Origin: Actinocatenispora thailandica
GTDB taxonomy: Bacteria > Actinomycetota > Actinomycetes > Mycobacteriales > Micromonosporaceae
DNA: 64,000 nt
Assembly (NCBI RefSeq): GCF_016865425.1
Contig: NZ_AP023355.1
Span: 2,292,198-2,356,197, forward strand
Direction of reading: 5' to 3'
Below, piece by piece: positions 45,898 through 55,117 of this stretch. The notes beneath the pieces are model-generated. The model was not told the DNA's origin and ran no database searches. It worked only from the letters and a program-made list of their open reading frames with translations. The first letter of the stretch is position 1; each line of letters starts with the position of its first letter. The translations under genes were made by a program, and so were the position numbers.

Positions 45898-46572
45898 ATG
45901 CGCGGCGAAGTGGGCCCGATCGAGGAGTACGTGCGTGCGCTGACGGCGGCGTTGCCCGGCCCGGCGCGGGCCCGGGCGAGCCTGGTCGGTGAGGCCCGGG
46001 ACGGTCTGGTCGACGCGGCGACGGCCTACCGGTCCGCCGGCTGGCCGGCGCGGCGGGCCGAGGAGCTGGCGGTCGCCGACTTCGGCACGGTCCGCGAGCT
46101 GGCCGGCGAGTACCGCACCGAGCTGGCGCTGTCCCAGGGCCGGCGCACGTTGTTGCTGACCGCCGCGGTGCAGCTCGGCGTGTGGCTGTTCTCCGAGCTG
46201 TCCTGGCGGCTGGGCGAGCACCGGTTGTGGTCGGGCGCGGCGCCGTCGGACGGGTACCGGCTGCTGGCCCGGGCGGTCGACGCGTTGCAGTTGATCCCGG
46301 TGGGGGTCGCGTTGTGCGCGGTGCTGGTCGCGTTCACCTACGGCCAGCGGGTGCTGCCCCGGCCCGATCTGCTGGCCCGCGCGTCGGGGGCCTTCGGCTT
46401 CGGCGTCGCGGCGACGATGCTGGTCTCGTGCGCGGTGATGTCGCTGGCTACCCCGGGCCTGGCCGGCGTCGGGTCGGTGGTCACGTCGGTACTGGCGGTC
46501 GCGGCGCCGGCGGGGCTGATTGCGGCGAGCGCCCGCCGGTCGTTCGTGGCGGCGGCGCCCCGGCCGGCCTGA
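45898..46572 (+). CDS. Permease-prefix-type (HAAS-like) four-helix membrane protein
   Basis: A 224-residue membrane protein. The N-terminal soluble part (about 1-75: IEEYVRALTAALPGPARARASLVGEARDGL, in outline) matches the permease prefix domain 1/HAAS type. Four transmembrane helices follow at about 83-100, 130-150, 158-182 and 187-212. Proteins with this prefix are commonly paired with PadR regulators; here a PadR gene converges 7 bp downstream. Function unknown. Confidence 0.75.
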   Translation: MRGEVGPIEEYVRALTAALPGPARARASLVGEARDGLVDAATAYRSAGWPARRAEELAVADFGTVRELAGEYRTELALSQGRRTLLLTAAVQLGVWLFSELSWRLGEHRLWSGAAPSDGYRLLARAVDALQLIPVGVALCAVLVAFTYGQRVLPRPDLLARASGAFGFGVAATMLVSCAVMSLATPGLAGVGSVVTSVLAVAAPAGLIAASARRSFVAAAPRPA

Positions 46573-46579
46573 ACGTCGG

Positions 46580-46900
46580 TCAGCCGGTGCCGAGGACGCC
46601 TTCGATGACGGCGCTGAAGTCGCGCCAGTCGGCCCGCTCGGCGGCGAGGAACCGGCTGCCGGCGTCGGTGATCCAGTAGGTGCGGCGCTGTCGGCCGGCC
46701 ACCGTGGCCCATTCGCTGCGCAGGTAGCCGGCACGCTCCAGCCGGCGCAGTGCCGGGTAGAGGGTGCCGGTGGGCATGCTGACGGCACCGCCGCTGCGCG
46801 CCGACAGCGCCTCGGCGATCGCGTACCCGTGCCGGGGGCCGTCGTCGAGGACGGCGAGCACCAGCGCGTCGAGGTGCCCGCGGAGCCGGTCCGCCTTCAT
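46580..46900 (-). CDS. PadR-family transcriptional regulator
   Basis: A 106-residue PadR protein: a winged HTH (DALVLAVLDDGPRHGYAIAEAL ... GTLYPALRRLERAGYL) and a short C-terminal helix for dimerisation. It diverges from cydA, and the 140-bp region between carries tandem palindromes across both promoters. It converges with the HAAS-like gene. Two candidate targets therefore exist; the operator position favours cyd and autoregulation (inference). Confidence 0.9.
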   Translation of the reverse strand: MKADRLRGHLDALVLAVLDDGPRHGYAIAEALSARSGGAVSMPTGTLYPALRRLERAGYLRSEWATVAGRQRRTYWITDAGSRFLAAERADWRDFSAVIEGVLGTG

Positions 46901-46984
46901 GCCGTCAACCTACCCACCCGCCGATCTCGGCGCCCACCGCCCGCGGCCCGCCGGCCGGTCTCGGGGTTCCCTCGGGGTTGCGTG

Positions 46985-47025
46985 TTGGACCTCTACATGT
47001 AGCGTGTCTACACGTAGGACGTCAA
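46985..47025. promoter_or_regulatory. Divergent padR/cydA promoters with two tandem palindromes
   Basis: CTACATGTAG (46993-47002, perfect palindrome) and CTACACGTAG (47008-47017, one mismatch) with centres 15 bp apart. They overlap a plus-strand candidate promoter (TTGGAC at 46985-46990, TACACG at 47009-47014, 18-bp spacer) and a minus-strand one (TTGACG at 47020-47025, CTACAT at 46997-47002, 17-bp spacer). Occupancy would block both directions. Confidence 0.6.
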
Positions 47026-47040
47026 CTCATGGGAGGGTAC

Positions 47041-48264
47041 GTGACCGCCGTCGACCTGGCCCGGGTGCAGTTCGCGCTCACCGCGAACGTGCACTTCCTG
47101 TTCGTCGTGCTGACCCTGGGGCTGACGCCGATGATCGCGATCATGCAGACCCGGTACGTGCTGACCGGCCGGGACGTGCACCTGGCCATGACGCGCTACT
47201 GGGGCCAGCTCTACGTGGTCAACTACGGCCTGGGCATCGTCACCGGGCTGGTGATGGAGTTCCAGTTCGGCCTGGCCTGGACCGGCGTCGACCGGGTCGC
47301 CGGGCAGGTGTTCGGGGCGCCGCTGGCGCTGGAGACGATCATCGCGTTCTTCGCCGAGGCGACCTTCCTCGGCATCTGGATCTTCGGCTGGGGCACGCTG
47401 CCGAAGGTTGCGCACCTGGTGTCGTTCTACCTGGTCACCATCACCGCGTACGCGTCCGCGGTGTTCATCATGGTGGCCAACGGATTCCTGCAACACCCGG
47501 TCGGATACCTGCTGCGCGACGGCACCGCGCACGTCACCGACCTGCGGGCGCTGTTCACCAACCCGGAGGCGGTCGGCGCGCTGCGCCACCTGCTGCCCGC
47601 CGCGTCGATGCTCGGCGGCATGGTCGTCGCCGGGATCAGCGCCTGGCAGCTGCGGCGGCGCCCGGACGACACCGACGTGTTCCTCCGCTCGCTGCGGATC
47701 GGCGTCCTGGTCGGGCTCGTCGGCGCGTTCTTCACCTTCCAGTACGGCTGGGCTCAGCTGGACTACCTGCGCACCGATCAGCCCGGCAAGGTCGATGCGA
47801 TCATGGCGTCGAAGGGCACGGCACCGGTGACCGACCGGCCGCCGGGCTGGATCTCGGTGCCGTTCTCGATCATGCAGCAGTTCGGCGAGTACTCCGCCTA
47901 CCTCGGGCTGTTCCTGCTGCCCTTCCTGATCCGCCGCTGGATCGTGCGCCGGCGACTCCTGCTGCGGGTGATGACCTGGTGGATTCCGCTGCCGTTCGTC
48001 GCGGTCGTCTGCGGTTGGTTGGTGCGCGAGGTCGGCCGGCAGCCTTGGGTCGTCTACGGAGTGCTGCGCACCGCGGACGCCGCCTCGTTGCCGACCGGCC
48101 CGGTCGCGGTGTCACTCGCGCTGTTCGGCGTGCTGGTGGTCGGGCTCGCCGTGACGAACTGGTTGGTACTGCTGATGCTCGCGCGGCGCGGGCCGCACCG
48201 GCTGATCCTCGGCCGGGTGCTCGGCGACGAGGAGACGACCGCGCCCGAGCCGGCCGTGGTGTGA
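47041..48264 (+). CDS. cydA: Cytochrome bd oxidase subunit I
   Basis: A 407-residue membrane subunit that oxidises menaquinol and reduces O2. Landmarks: the N-terminal heme His in NVHFLFV, the proton/heme region ETIIAFFAEATFLGIWIFGW, GFLQHPVGY with a heme b558 His, and GRQPWVVYGVLRTADA. The Q-loop is short, as in actinobacteria and Bacillus. The GTG at 47041 sits close to GGGAGGG; ATG 47029 is an in-frame alternative. It is first of the cydA-B-D-C operon. Confidence 0.95.
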   Translation: MTAVDLARVQFALTANVHFLFVVLTLGLTPMIAIMQTRYVLTGRDVHLAMTRYWGQLYVVNYGLGIVTGLVMEFQFGLAWTGVDRVAGQVFGAPLALETIIAFFAEATFLGIWIFGWGTLPKVAHLVSFYLVTITAYASAVFIMVANGFLQHPVGYLLRDGTAHVTDLRALFTNPEAVGALRHLLPAASMLGGMVVAGISAWQLRRRPDDTDVFLRSLRIGVLVGLVGAFFTFQYGWAQLDYLRTDQPGKVDAIMASKGTAPVTDRPPGWISVPFSIMQQFGEYSAYLGLFLLPFLIRRWIVRRRLLLRVMTWWIPLPFVAVVCGWLVREVGRQPWVVYGVLRTADAASLPTGPVAVSLALFGVLVVGLAVTNWLVLLMLARRGPHRLILGRVLGDEETTAPEPAVV

Positions 48265-48277
48265 GAGGGGACAACGG

Positions 48278-49213
48278 ATGCACACTGCGCTCACCGCGAT
48301 GTTGCTGCTGCTGGTGGCCGGCTGGTTCGTACTCGACGGGTACGGGCTGGGCACCGGGATCCTGCTGCGGTGGCTGGCCCCGCCCGGCCGGCCGCGCCGC
48401 CGGGTGCTGACCGGGGTCGGCCCGGTACTGCTGGCCAACGAGATGTGGCTGGTCGCCGCCGCCGGGCTGGTCGCCGGCGCGTTCCCGGCCGCCGAACGGG
48501 TCCTCGCCGCCGCCTGGCCGGCGGTGGTGCCCGGCCTCGCCGCATGGGTGCTGCGCGATGCCGGGCTGTGGCTGCGCGGCCGGCGCGACTCGCCACGCTG
48601 GCGCCGTTGCTGGGAGTCCGGGTACGCGCTGGGCAGCCTGGTGTTCGCGTTCTGCTGGGGCCTGCTGCTCGGCGGCCTCGCCCTCGGCCTGCCGCCCGGG
48701 CTCGGCCTCGGCGATCCCGGCACCGCCTGGTTCGCCCCGGTGTGCGGGCTGGTCGTGGTCGGCGTGCTCGGTACGCACGGCGCGGCCGTCACCGCCGTCC
48801 GGGTGCCGTCGGCCGCCGCCCGCGCGGTCAAGCTGGTCGAGCGGCTGGCCCGGCCAGCCGCCGCGCTGACCCTGCCGGTGGCGCTCGCCGGCCTCACCCT
48901 GCCGGCGGTACGGGCACAGCTCGCGCCGCCCGCCGCCCTGGTCCTGCTCGCCCCGCTCGGGCTGCTGTACGCCCGGCGCGCGCTGGCCCACCGGCAGCCG
49001 AAACGCGCCACCGCCGGTACCGCGGTCGCCGCCGCGGCGCCGGCGCTGGCCGTGCTCGGCTGCGCCGCGCCGCAACTGGCCGCGGCCGCCGGCGACTCGA
49101 CCGTGCTGGCGGTGGTGCTGCTCGCCGCGGCGCCGGTCGTGCTCGCCCACCAGGGCCTGCTGTGGTGGCTGTTCCGGCACCCGGTCACCGACCGCACCGT
49201 CGCCTTCTTCTGA
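48278..49213 (+). CDS. cydB: Cytochrome bd oxidase subunit II
   Basis: A 311-residue, roughly eight-helix membrane subunit that pairs with CydA. The N-terminal LVAGWFVLDGYGLGTGILL is the conserved CydB opening, followed by NEMWLVAAAGLVAGAFP. It starts 13 bp after cydA with GAGAGGGG as ribosome site and ends in a TGATG overlap with cydD. Confidence 0.93.
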   Translation: MHTALTAMLLLLVAGWFVLDGYGLGTGILLRWLAPPGRPRRRVLTGVGPVLLANEMWLVAAAGLVAGAFPAAERVLAAAWPAVVPGLAAWVLRDAGLWLRGRRDSPRWRRCWESGYALGSLVFAFCWGLLLGGLALGLPPGLGLGDPGTAWFAPVCGLVVVGVLGTHGAAVTAVRVPSAAARAVKLVERLARPAAALTLPVALAGLTLPAVRAQLAPPAALVLLAPLGLLYARRALAHRQPKRATAGTAVAAAAPALAVLGCAAPQLAAAAGDSTVLAVVLLAAAPVVLAHQGLLWWLFRHPVTDRTVAFF

Positions 49214-50982
49214 TGCCCGCCAGCCGAACCCGGGCCCGCGTCGCCCGGCTCCCCGAGGTACGCCGGCACCTGGCGGCGGGTTGGTTCGCCGCCGCGGCCC
49301 TCGCCGCGCTGACCGTCGCGCAGCTGGACCTGCTGGCCCGGCTCATCGTCGCGGTGATCGACGGCCGCGCGGTCGCCGGGCTCACGGCGGCACTGGCGGC
49401 GGCGACCGTCGCCCGCGCCGCACTCGCCGGCTGCCGGGAGGCGGTCGCGGGTCGCACCGCCGCGCGGGCCACCGCGGCGCTGCGGCACCGCGTCCTCGCC
49501 GCGGCGCAGTCGCTCGGCCCGCAGTGGGTCGCCGGGCGGCCGACCGGCGAGCTGGTCGCGCTGACCGACCGTGGCATCGACGGGCTCACCCCGTACCTGC
49601 GGGACTACCTGCCGCAGCTCGCGCTCGCCGCCGCGCTGCCGGTCGCGGTGCTGATCCGGCTCTGCTGGGCCGATCCGGCCTCGGCGCTGGTGGTGGCGGC
49701 GACGCTACCGCTGATCCCGCTGTTCGGCGCGCTCGCCGGTCGGCAGGCGCGATCCGCCACCCGGCGGCAGTGGCGCCGGCTGTCCGTCCTGAGTGGACAT
49801 TTCCTGGACACCGTGCTCGGCTTGCCGACGCTGCGCGCGTTCGGCCGCGCCGGGACGCACGCGGTACGGCTGCGAACGGTCGCCGACGCGCACCGGCACG
49901 CCACCATGACCGCGCTGCGGGTGGCGTTCCTCACCTCGCTGGTGCTGGAGCTGGTCGCGGCGCTGTCGTTGGCGCTGCTCGCGGTGCCGATCGGGCTGCG
50001 GCTGCTGGCCGGCGACCTCGACCTGCGTACCGCGCTGGTGGTGCTGCTGCTCGCGCCCGAGGCGTACCTGCCGCTGCGCGCGCTCGGTGCGCGCTTCCAC
50101 GCCGGCGCCGCCGGGCTCGCCGCCGCCGAGGACGCCTTCGCCGTCCTCGATGCCGCGGCGCCCACGGTGGCACCGGATCGACCCGATGCCGGCGCCGCCG
50201 TACCGCGGCCCCGGCCGGCGTCCACCGGGCCAGCGGGCCGTCCCGATGCCGCCGACGTACCGGCGCCCCGGCCGGCGCCCACCGGCCGCGCCGCCCGGCG
50301 ACGGCGGGTGCTGGTGCGGTGCGAGGACGTGACGGTCCGGTACCCGGGCCGCGACGAACCCGCGCTGTGCGGGTTCGACCTCACCGTCGAGGCCGGCGAC
50401 CGGCTGGTGCTGACCGGCCCGAGCGGGTCCGGCAAGAGCACGGTCCTGGCGCTGGTACTGGGGTTCGTCCGGCCGGCGCGCGGCCGGGTGCTGCTCGACG
50501 GGCTGGACCTGGACAGCGCGGGGCGGGCCGAGCTGGCCGCGTGGCGGGCCCGGCTCGGCTGGCTGCCGCAGCGGCCGAGGCTGTTCGCCGGCACGCTCGC
50601 CGCCAACGTCGCGCTCGGTGCTCCCGACGTCCCCGAAGCGCGGATTCGCCGGGCGATCCGGGCCGCCGCCCTGGACGAGGTGGTCACCGGCCTGCCCGCC
50701 GGCCTGCACACCGTCCTCGGGGAGAACGGGCACGGGCTGTCGGCGGGGCAGCGGCAGCGGGTGGCGCTGGCCCGCGCGCTGTGCCGGGACGCGCCGCTGC
50801 TGCTGCTCGACGAACCGACCGCCCGGCTGGACGCGGACACCGAGGCGGCCGTACTGGCCGCCGCGACCCGGCTGCCGGCCGACCGTACCCTGCTCGCCGT
50901 CGCGCACCGGCCGGCCACCATCGCCGCCGCCCGGCCGGTACCGATGCCGCCGGTCGCCGAGCTGGTGGAGCCGCGGCCATGA
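49213..50982 (+). CDS. cydD: CydD-type ABC exporter subunit for bd oxidase assembly
   Basis: A 589-residue fused permease-ATPase. Six helices lie in the first 320 residues, an Ala/Pro-rich linker at about 325-360, then the ATPase domain with Walker A GPSGSGKST, signature LSAGQRQR and Walker B LLLLDEPT. With CydC it forms the heterodimeric exporter needed for functional bd oxidase; in E. coli its substrates are reductants such as cysteine or glutathione. Actinobacteria make mycothiol, so the substrate here is open. It overlaps both neighbours (TGATG and ATGA). Confidence 0.92.
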   Translation: MPASRTRARVARLPEVRRHLAAGWFAAAALAALTVAQLDLLARLIVAVIDGRAVAGLTAALAAATVARAALAGCREAVAGRTAARATAALRHRVLAAAQSLGPQWVAGRPTGELVALTDRGIDGLTPYLRDYLPQLALAAALPVAVLIRLCWADPASALVVAATLPLIPLFGALAGRQARSATRRQWRRLSVLSGHFLDTVLGLPTLRAFGRAGTHAVRLRTVADAHRHATMTALRVAFLTSLVLELVAALSLALLAVPIGLRLLAGDLDLRTALVVLLLAPEAYLPLRALGARFHAGAAGLAAAEDAFAVLDAAAPTVAPDRPDAGAAVPRPRPASTGPAGRPDAADVPAPRPAPTGRAARRRRVLVRCEDVTVRYPGRDEPALCGFDLTVEAGDRLVLTGPSGSGKSTVLALVLGFVRPARGRVLLDGLDLDSAGRAELAAWRARLGWLPQRPRLFAGTLAANVALGAPDVPEARIRRAIRAAALDEVVTGLPAGLHTVLGENGHGLSAGQRQRVALARALCRDAPLLLLDEPTARLDADTEAAVLAAATRLPADRTLLAVAHRPATIAAARPVPMPPVAELVEPRP

Positions 50983-52673
50983 CCACACCGGTTGCCGGAC
51001 AAGGGAAACGCGACGGGCGGGTGCTGCGCCCGGTCGCCGGCCCGGTGCTGCTCGCCGCGGTGGCCGGCGCCGGTGCCGAACTCGCGGGTACCGCGCTGCT
51101 CGCCACCGCGGCCTGGTTGCTGGCGCGCGCCGCCGAGCAACCCGCACTCGCCGCGCTGTCGGTGGCCATCGTCGCGGTCCGGGCGTTCGCGCTGCTGCGG
51201 GGCGGGCTGCGCTACGCGGAGCGGCTCACCGGGCACCGCGCGGCGCTGCGCGCGCTGGCCGTACTGCGCGAACGGGTGTACCTGGCGCTGATCCCGCTGG
51301 CGCCGGGCGGGCTGCCGGGCTGGCGGCGGGCGCAGCTGCTGCACCGGATGGTCACCGACACCGAGGCGGTGCAGGACCTGGTCGTGCGCTGCCTGGTTCC
51401 GGCCGCCGGCGCGACGCTCGCCGGCACCCTGGGGCTGGTCGTGGTGGCCGGGCTGTCCCCGGCATCGGCGCTGCCGCTGCTCGCGGCGCTCGTCGGTACC
51501 TGCCTGGTGCTGCCGGCATGTGCCGGCCAACGGCGCCACCGCGCCGCCGGCGACGACGACACGTCGGTGCCGGTAACCGCCACCGACCTGCTGGACGGCG
51601 CCGCCGAACTCGCCGCGTACGGCGCCGAGCCGGCCGCGCTGGCCGCCGCCGGCGCCGCGCACGCCGACCGGGCCGCCCGGGACCGCGCCGAGGCGCGAGT
51701 GGCCGGCGCGCTGTCCGCCGCCGGCCTCGCGCTGCAGGGCCTCGCCGCCGCGACCGCGACCGTACTGGCGGCGCCGGCCGGCGGGCCGGCCGTCGCGGTG
51801 GTGGCACTGACCGTCCTGGTGGCACTGGAGCCGTCGCTGGCGCTGCCGGTCGCCGCCCGCCGGCTGGTGGACGCGCGCACCGCGCTGCGCCGGGTCCGCG
51901 CGGTGCTCGCCGCGCCGGCTCCGGTGACCGAACCGGACGAGCCGCTGCCGGTACCGACCGGCCGGGTCGGCATCGCGATTCGCGCCCTGCGGGTGCGCCA
52001 CCCCGGCGGCCGGGCACCGGCGCTGGACGGAGTGAGCGTCGACATCCCGCCCGGCAGCCGGCTGGTCGTGACCGGGCCGAGCGGATCGGGCAAGAGCACC
52101 CTGCTCGCCGCGCTGCGCCGGTTCGTCCCGCCGGACGGCGGCACGATCCGGCTCGGCGGCAACCCGATCGAGGCGTACGCCGGGGACGACGTGCGGCGGC
52201 TGATCGGCGGCGTCGGCGAGGAGGCGCACCTGTTCGACACCACCCTGGGTGTGAACCTCCGGCTCGGCCGCCCCGCGGCGACCGACGACGAGCTGCGGGC
52301 GGTACTGCACCGGGTCGGGCTCGGCGACTGGCTCGCCGGTACCGCCGACGGCCTGGACACCGCACTCGGCCAGGACGGCGGCGCGCTGTCCGGCGGCCAG
52401 CGGCAGCGCGTCCTGCTGGCCCGGGCGCTGCTCGCCGACCCGCCGGTACTGCTGCTGGACGAGCCGACGGAGGGGCTCCCGGCCGCCGATGCGGACCGGC
52501 TGCTGCGTGATGTGCTGACCGCCACCGCTGGCCGCAGCACGATCCTGGTCAGCCACGACCCGACCGCCCTGGCGCACGCCGACCAGGTCCTCGACCTCGG
52601 CGTCGCGGGGCGTCGCGGGGCGACAACGCCCCGCGACGCCGTCAGTCGTTCGTGTCGCGGCGCAGCTTCTTGA
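50979..52673 (+). CDS. cydC: CydC-type ABC exporter subunit
   Basis: A 564-residue permease-ATPase, the partner of CydD. Membrane part about 15-300; ATPase with Walker A GPSGSGKST, signature LSGGQRQR and Walker B LLLDEPTEGL. The ATG overlaps the cydD stop (ATGA at 50979-50982). The final 25 residues (after VLDLGV) are encoded by a repeat/hairpin segment at 52601-52638 and overlap the convergent arfB by 32 bp; they are probably not conserved and may reflect loss of an earlier stop. Confidence 0.9.
   Translation: MTTPVAGQGKRDGRVLRPVAGPVLLAAVAGAGAELAGTALLATAAWLLARAAEQPALAALSVAIVAVRAFALLRGGLRYAERLTGHRAALRALAVLRERVYLALIPLAPGGLPGWRRAQLLHRMVTDTEAVQDLVVRCLVPAAGATLAGTLGLVVVAGLSPASALPLLAALVGTCLVLPACAGQRRHRAAGDDDTSVPVTATDLLDGAAELAAYGAEPAALAAAGAAHADRAARDRAEARVAGALSAAGLALQGLAAATATVLAAPAGGPAVAVVALTVLVALEPSLALPVAARRLVDARTALRRVRAVLAAPAPVTEPDEPLPVPTGRVGIAIRALRVRHPGGRAPALDGVSVDIPPGSRLVVTGPSGSGKSTLLAALRRFVPPDGGTIRLGGNPIEAYAGDDVRRLIGGVGEEAHLFDTTLGVNLRLGRPAATDDELRAVLHRVGLGDWLAGTADGLDTALGQDGGALSGGQRQRVLLARALLADPPVLLLDEPTEGLPAADADRLLRDVLTATAGRSTILVSHDPTALAHADQVLDLGVAGRRGATTPRDAVSRSCRGAAS
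52611..52638. terminator. Bidirectional hairpin between cydC and arfB
   Basis: Perfect 12-bp arms CGTCGCGGGGCG/CGCCCCGCGACG with an ACAA loop, 3 nt beyond the arfB stop and inside the cydC 3' end. The unit CGTCGCGGGG is also directly repeated at 52601-52610. Confidence 0.65.
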
Positions 52674-53067
52674 TGTCGCCGCGGCGGCGCTTGGCGTTCA
52701 ACCGGCGGGTCACCGATCCGCGGGACGGCTTGGTCGCCCGGCGGGCCGGCGGCGGCGGCGCGACCGCGTTCCGGACCAGGTCGGCGAGCCGCTGGGCGGC
52801 GGCGCGCCGGTTGTCCAGCTGCGCGCGGTGCTCGGACGCGGCCACCGTCAGCACCCCGTCGACCAGCCGGGAACCGAGCCGCTGCACCGCCCGGTCGCGC
52901 AGTGTCGGGGACAACACGGGCGAGTTGACCAGATCCCAGGACAGCTCGACCCGGGAGTCGGTGGTGTTGACGCCCTGCCCGCCGGGCCCGCTGGAGCGGG
53001 AGAACCGCCACCGCAGCTCGGCCCCGGGAATGGCGAGCGAACGGGTCACGGTCAGCGGCTCGGGCAT
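52642..53067 (-). CDS. arfB: Ribosome rescue factor/peptidyl-tRNA hydrolase ArfB
   Basis: A 141-residue release-factor-like hydrolase that frees peptides from stalled ribosomes. The GGQ motif is at 29-31 (SSGPGGQGVN). The basic C-terminal tail (RRATKPSRGSVTRRLNAKRRRGDIKKLRR, in outline) matches the element that probes the empty mRNA channel. It lies downstream of the ribosomal protection GTPase on the same strand (67-bp gap), so two ribosome-acting factors sit together. Confidence 0.92.
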   Translation of the reverse strand: MPEPLTVTRSLAIPGAELRWRFSRSSGPGGQGVNTTDSRVELSWDLVNSPVLSPTLRDRAVQRLGSRLVDGVLTVAASEHRAQLDNRRAAAQRLADLVRNAVAPPPPARRATKPSRGSVTRRLNAKRRRGDIKKLRRDTND

Positions 53068-53134
53068 GATTCCCAGCCTATGCCGTACCCATCGACCGGC
53101 GTCACCGCATTACGCCCGGCCCGGCACGCCCGGA

Positions 53135-55117
53135 TCAGGTCGGCGACTCGCCCAGCTCGCCGTCCGCGCCGGGCCGGGCACGCCGGGGCGGGCGTCCGCG
53201 GACCGGCCGGTGGCTGTCGAACCGGTACTCCAGCACGCCCTCCCCGCCGGTGAGGTCGGGGAGCTGGTGTTGCAGGGCGTGCAGTCGGGCCGCGACCAGC
53301 CGGGCATCGATGCGCGCCATCGGCCCGGCCGACCACTGGCCGGTCAGCTCGGCGCCCATCCGTCCCAGCACCGTCTGCAGCGCGGCGACGTGCTGCTCGG
53401 GCACCTCCAGCGAGACCCGCAGGACCGGCTCGCAGACCCGGGTACCGGCGCGCCGGAGTGCCTGGCGGCAGACGACCGGTGCGACCTTGCGGTAGTCCAG
53501 CGCGGTGCTGCGCGGCCCGCGCTTGGACGGTGGGCCGTCGGCCACGCTGTAGCCGGCCTCCACCAGGGTGACCACGCAGTCGGTGACCGGCCACCCGTGC
53601 AGCCCGTACCGGAGGGTGTCCCGGATGTGCTGCTCGATGGTGGCGGCGAACCGGGTGGCGTCGCCGTAGAGGTACAGCGGCATGTCCCGGGCGGCCGCGG
53701 CGACCACGAAACGGATCCCGCTGCCGGCTTCGGCCGGTTCGATCCGCAGGCCGATCGTCGCCTGGTACGGGTTGCTCGCGGTGTTGAGCCGCTCGACCGC
53801 CGTGCCGGTACCGCGGGGGCGTTCGATGTGCAGCACCGCGGCGTCGGCGAACCGTGCCAGGATGCCGTACTCCTCGGCCAGCGTGGCTTCGAGCACCTCC
53901 TGCTGGACGCGCCCGTACAGCGACACCGTCGGTTGGCCGGCCGCGTCGAGGTGCACGTCGATGAGCGGGTCCTGATCGGCGAGCTGGGCCAGTGCGGTCC
54001 GCAGCGCGGGACCGTCCTCGGGCCGAGCCGCCTCGACGGCGGCTTCCAGCGTCGGCGGCGGGAACTGCGGCTCGGCGGGTTCCGGCAGCTCGCCGACCGC
54101 ATCGCCGACCCGTACCGCCGACAGGCCGCGAACCCGGCCGATCTCGCCGGGACCGACTGCGTCGACGAGGGTCCACCCGCCGTCGCCGTAGGTCTCCACC
54201 GACGACGCCTTGCCGCTGCGCCCGCCGGCCAGTTCGAGTCGCTGCCGGGGCCGCAGCACGCCGCTCGACACCCGCAGGTAGGCGATCTTGTCGCCGCCCG
54301 GGCCCCGCTCCACCTTGAACACCCGCGCCGCGATGCGGCCGTCGGCCGACCCCTCCGCCGTGGGCAACAGCGTGGTGAGCGACGCCAGGATCTCCTCGAC
54401 GCCGGCGCCGGTCGCCGCGGACCCGGCGAACACCGGGTGCAGCAACCCCGCTCGGGTCTGCGCGGCGATGTCCGCGTGCAGGGCACCGGCCGGGACCGGG
54501 GCGCCCGCCAGGTAGGACCGCAGGACGTCGTCGTCGTGTTCGGCGAGCGTGGTCGTCGCGCGCTCGGCGAACACCGGATCCGCACCGCGGTACGGAACGA
54601 AGGCGCCGGCCGGCGAGCCGGCCCGCTGCACCCGGCCCATCACCAGGACGTCGGGGGTGAGCCGGGAGCGGATGGCGGCGACCACCGCGTCGAGGTCGGC
54701 GCCGACCCTGTCGATCTTGTTGACGAACAGCAGCGTCGGCACCTCCAGCCGCTGCAGCGCGCGCATCAGGACACGGGTCTGTGGCTGCACGCCCTCGACG
54801 GCCGACAGCACCAGGATCGCGCCGTCGAGGATCCCGAGGACGCGCTCGACCTCGGCGATGAAGTCCGGGTGGCCGGGGGTGTCGACGACGTTGACCCGCC
54901 GGTCACCCAAGCCGAACGAGACCACCGCCGACCTGATGGTGATGCCGCGCCGGCGCTCCAGCGCGAGGCTGTCGGTACGAGTGGTGCCCGAATCGACCGA
55001 GCCCGGCTCGTCGATCGCTCCCGCGAGGTGCAGGAGCCGTTCGGTGAGGGTTGTCTTACCGGCGTCGACGTGGGCGAGAACGCCCAGATTCAGGAAGCGG
55101 GTGGCGGTGGACGGCAC
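53135..55117 (-). CDS. OtrA/Tet(M)-like ribosomal protection GTPase
   Basis: A 660-residue translational GTPase of the EF-G-derived ribosomal protection group (resembling Streptomyces OtrA), which ejects tetracycline-like drugs from the ribosome. G1 AHVDAGKT (15-22), the switch region RRRGITIRSAV, G3 DTPGH and G4 NKID are present. EF-G-like domains II-V follow (LYGRVQQEVLEATL, LHGWPVTDCVVTL). The GTG at 55117 has GAGG at 7 nt. An in-frame ATG at 55210 would translate the leader and is rejected. The start is embedded in a leader-peptide/hairpin region. Resistance itself is not proven. Confidence 0.88.
   Translation of the reverse strand: MPSTATRFLNLGVLAHVDAGKTTLTERLLHLAGAIDEPGSVDSGTTRTDSLALERRRGITIRSAVVSFGLGDRRVNVVDTPGHPDFIAEVERVLGILDGAILVLSAVEGVQPQTRVLMRALQRLEVPTLLFVNKIDRVGADLDAVVAAIRSRLTPDVLVMGRVQRAGSPAGAFVPYRGADPVFAERATTTLAEHDDDVLRSYLAGAPVPAGALHADIAAQTRAGLLHPVFAGSAATGAGVEEILASLTTLLPTAEGSADGRIAARVFKVERGPGGDKIAYLRVSSGVLRPRQRLELAGGRSGKASSVETYGDGGWTLVDAVGPGEIGRVRGLSAVRVGDAVGELPEPAEPQFPPPTLEAAVEAARPEDGPALRTALAQLADQDPLIDVHLDAAGQPTVSLYGRVQQEVLEATLAEEYGILARFADAAVLHIERPRGTGTAVERLNTASNPYQATIGLRIEPAEAGSGIRFVVAAAARDMPLYLYGDATRFAATIEQHIRDTLRYGLHGWPVTDCVVTLVEAGYSVADGPPSKRGPRSTALDYRKVAPVVCRQALRRAGTRVCEPVLRVSLEVPEQHVAALQTVLGRMGAELTGQWSAGPMARIDARLVAARLHALQHQLPDLTGGEGVLEYRFDSHRPVRGRPPRRARPGADGELGESPT

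Noticed and set aside
53135-55117. Elongation factor G
   Set aside because: Length and motifs fit the OtrA/Tet(M) ribosomal protection group better: there is no EF-G-type G' insert and the C-terminal end is different. Drug resistance is still unproven.
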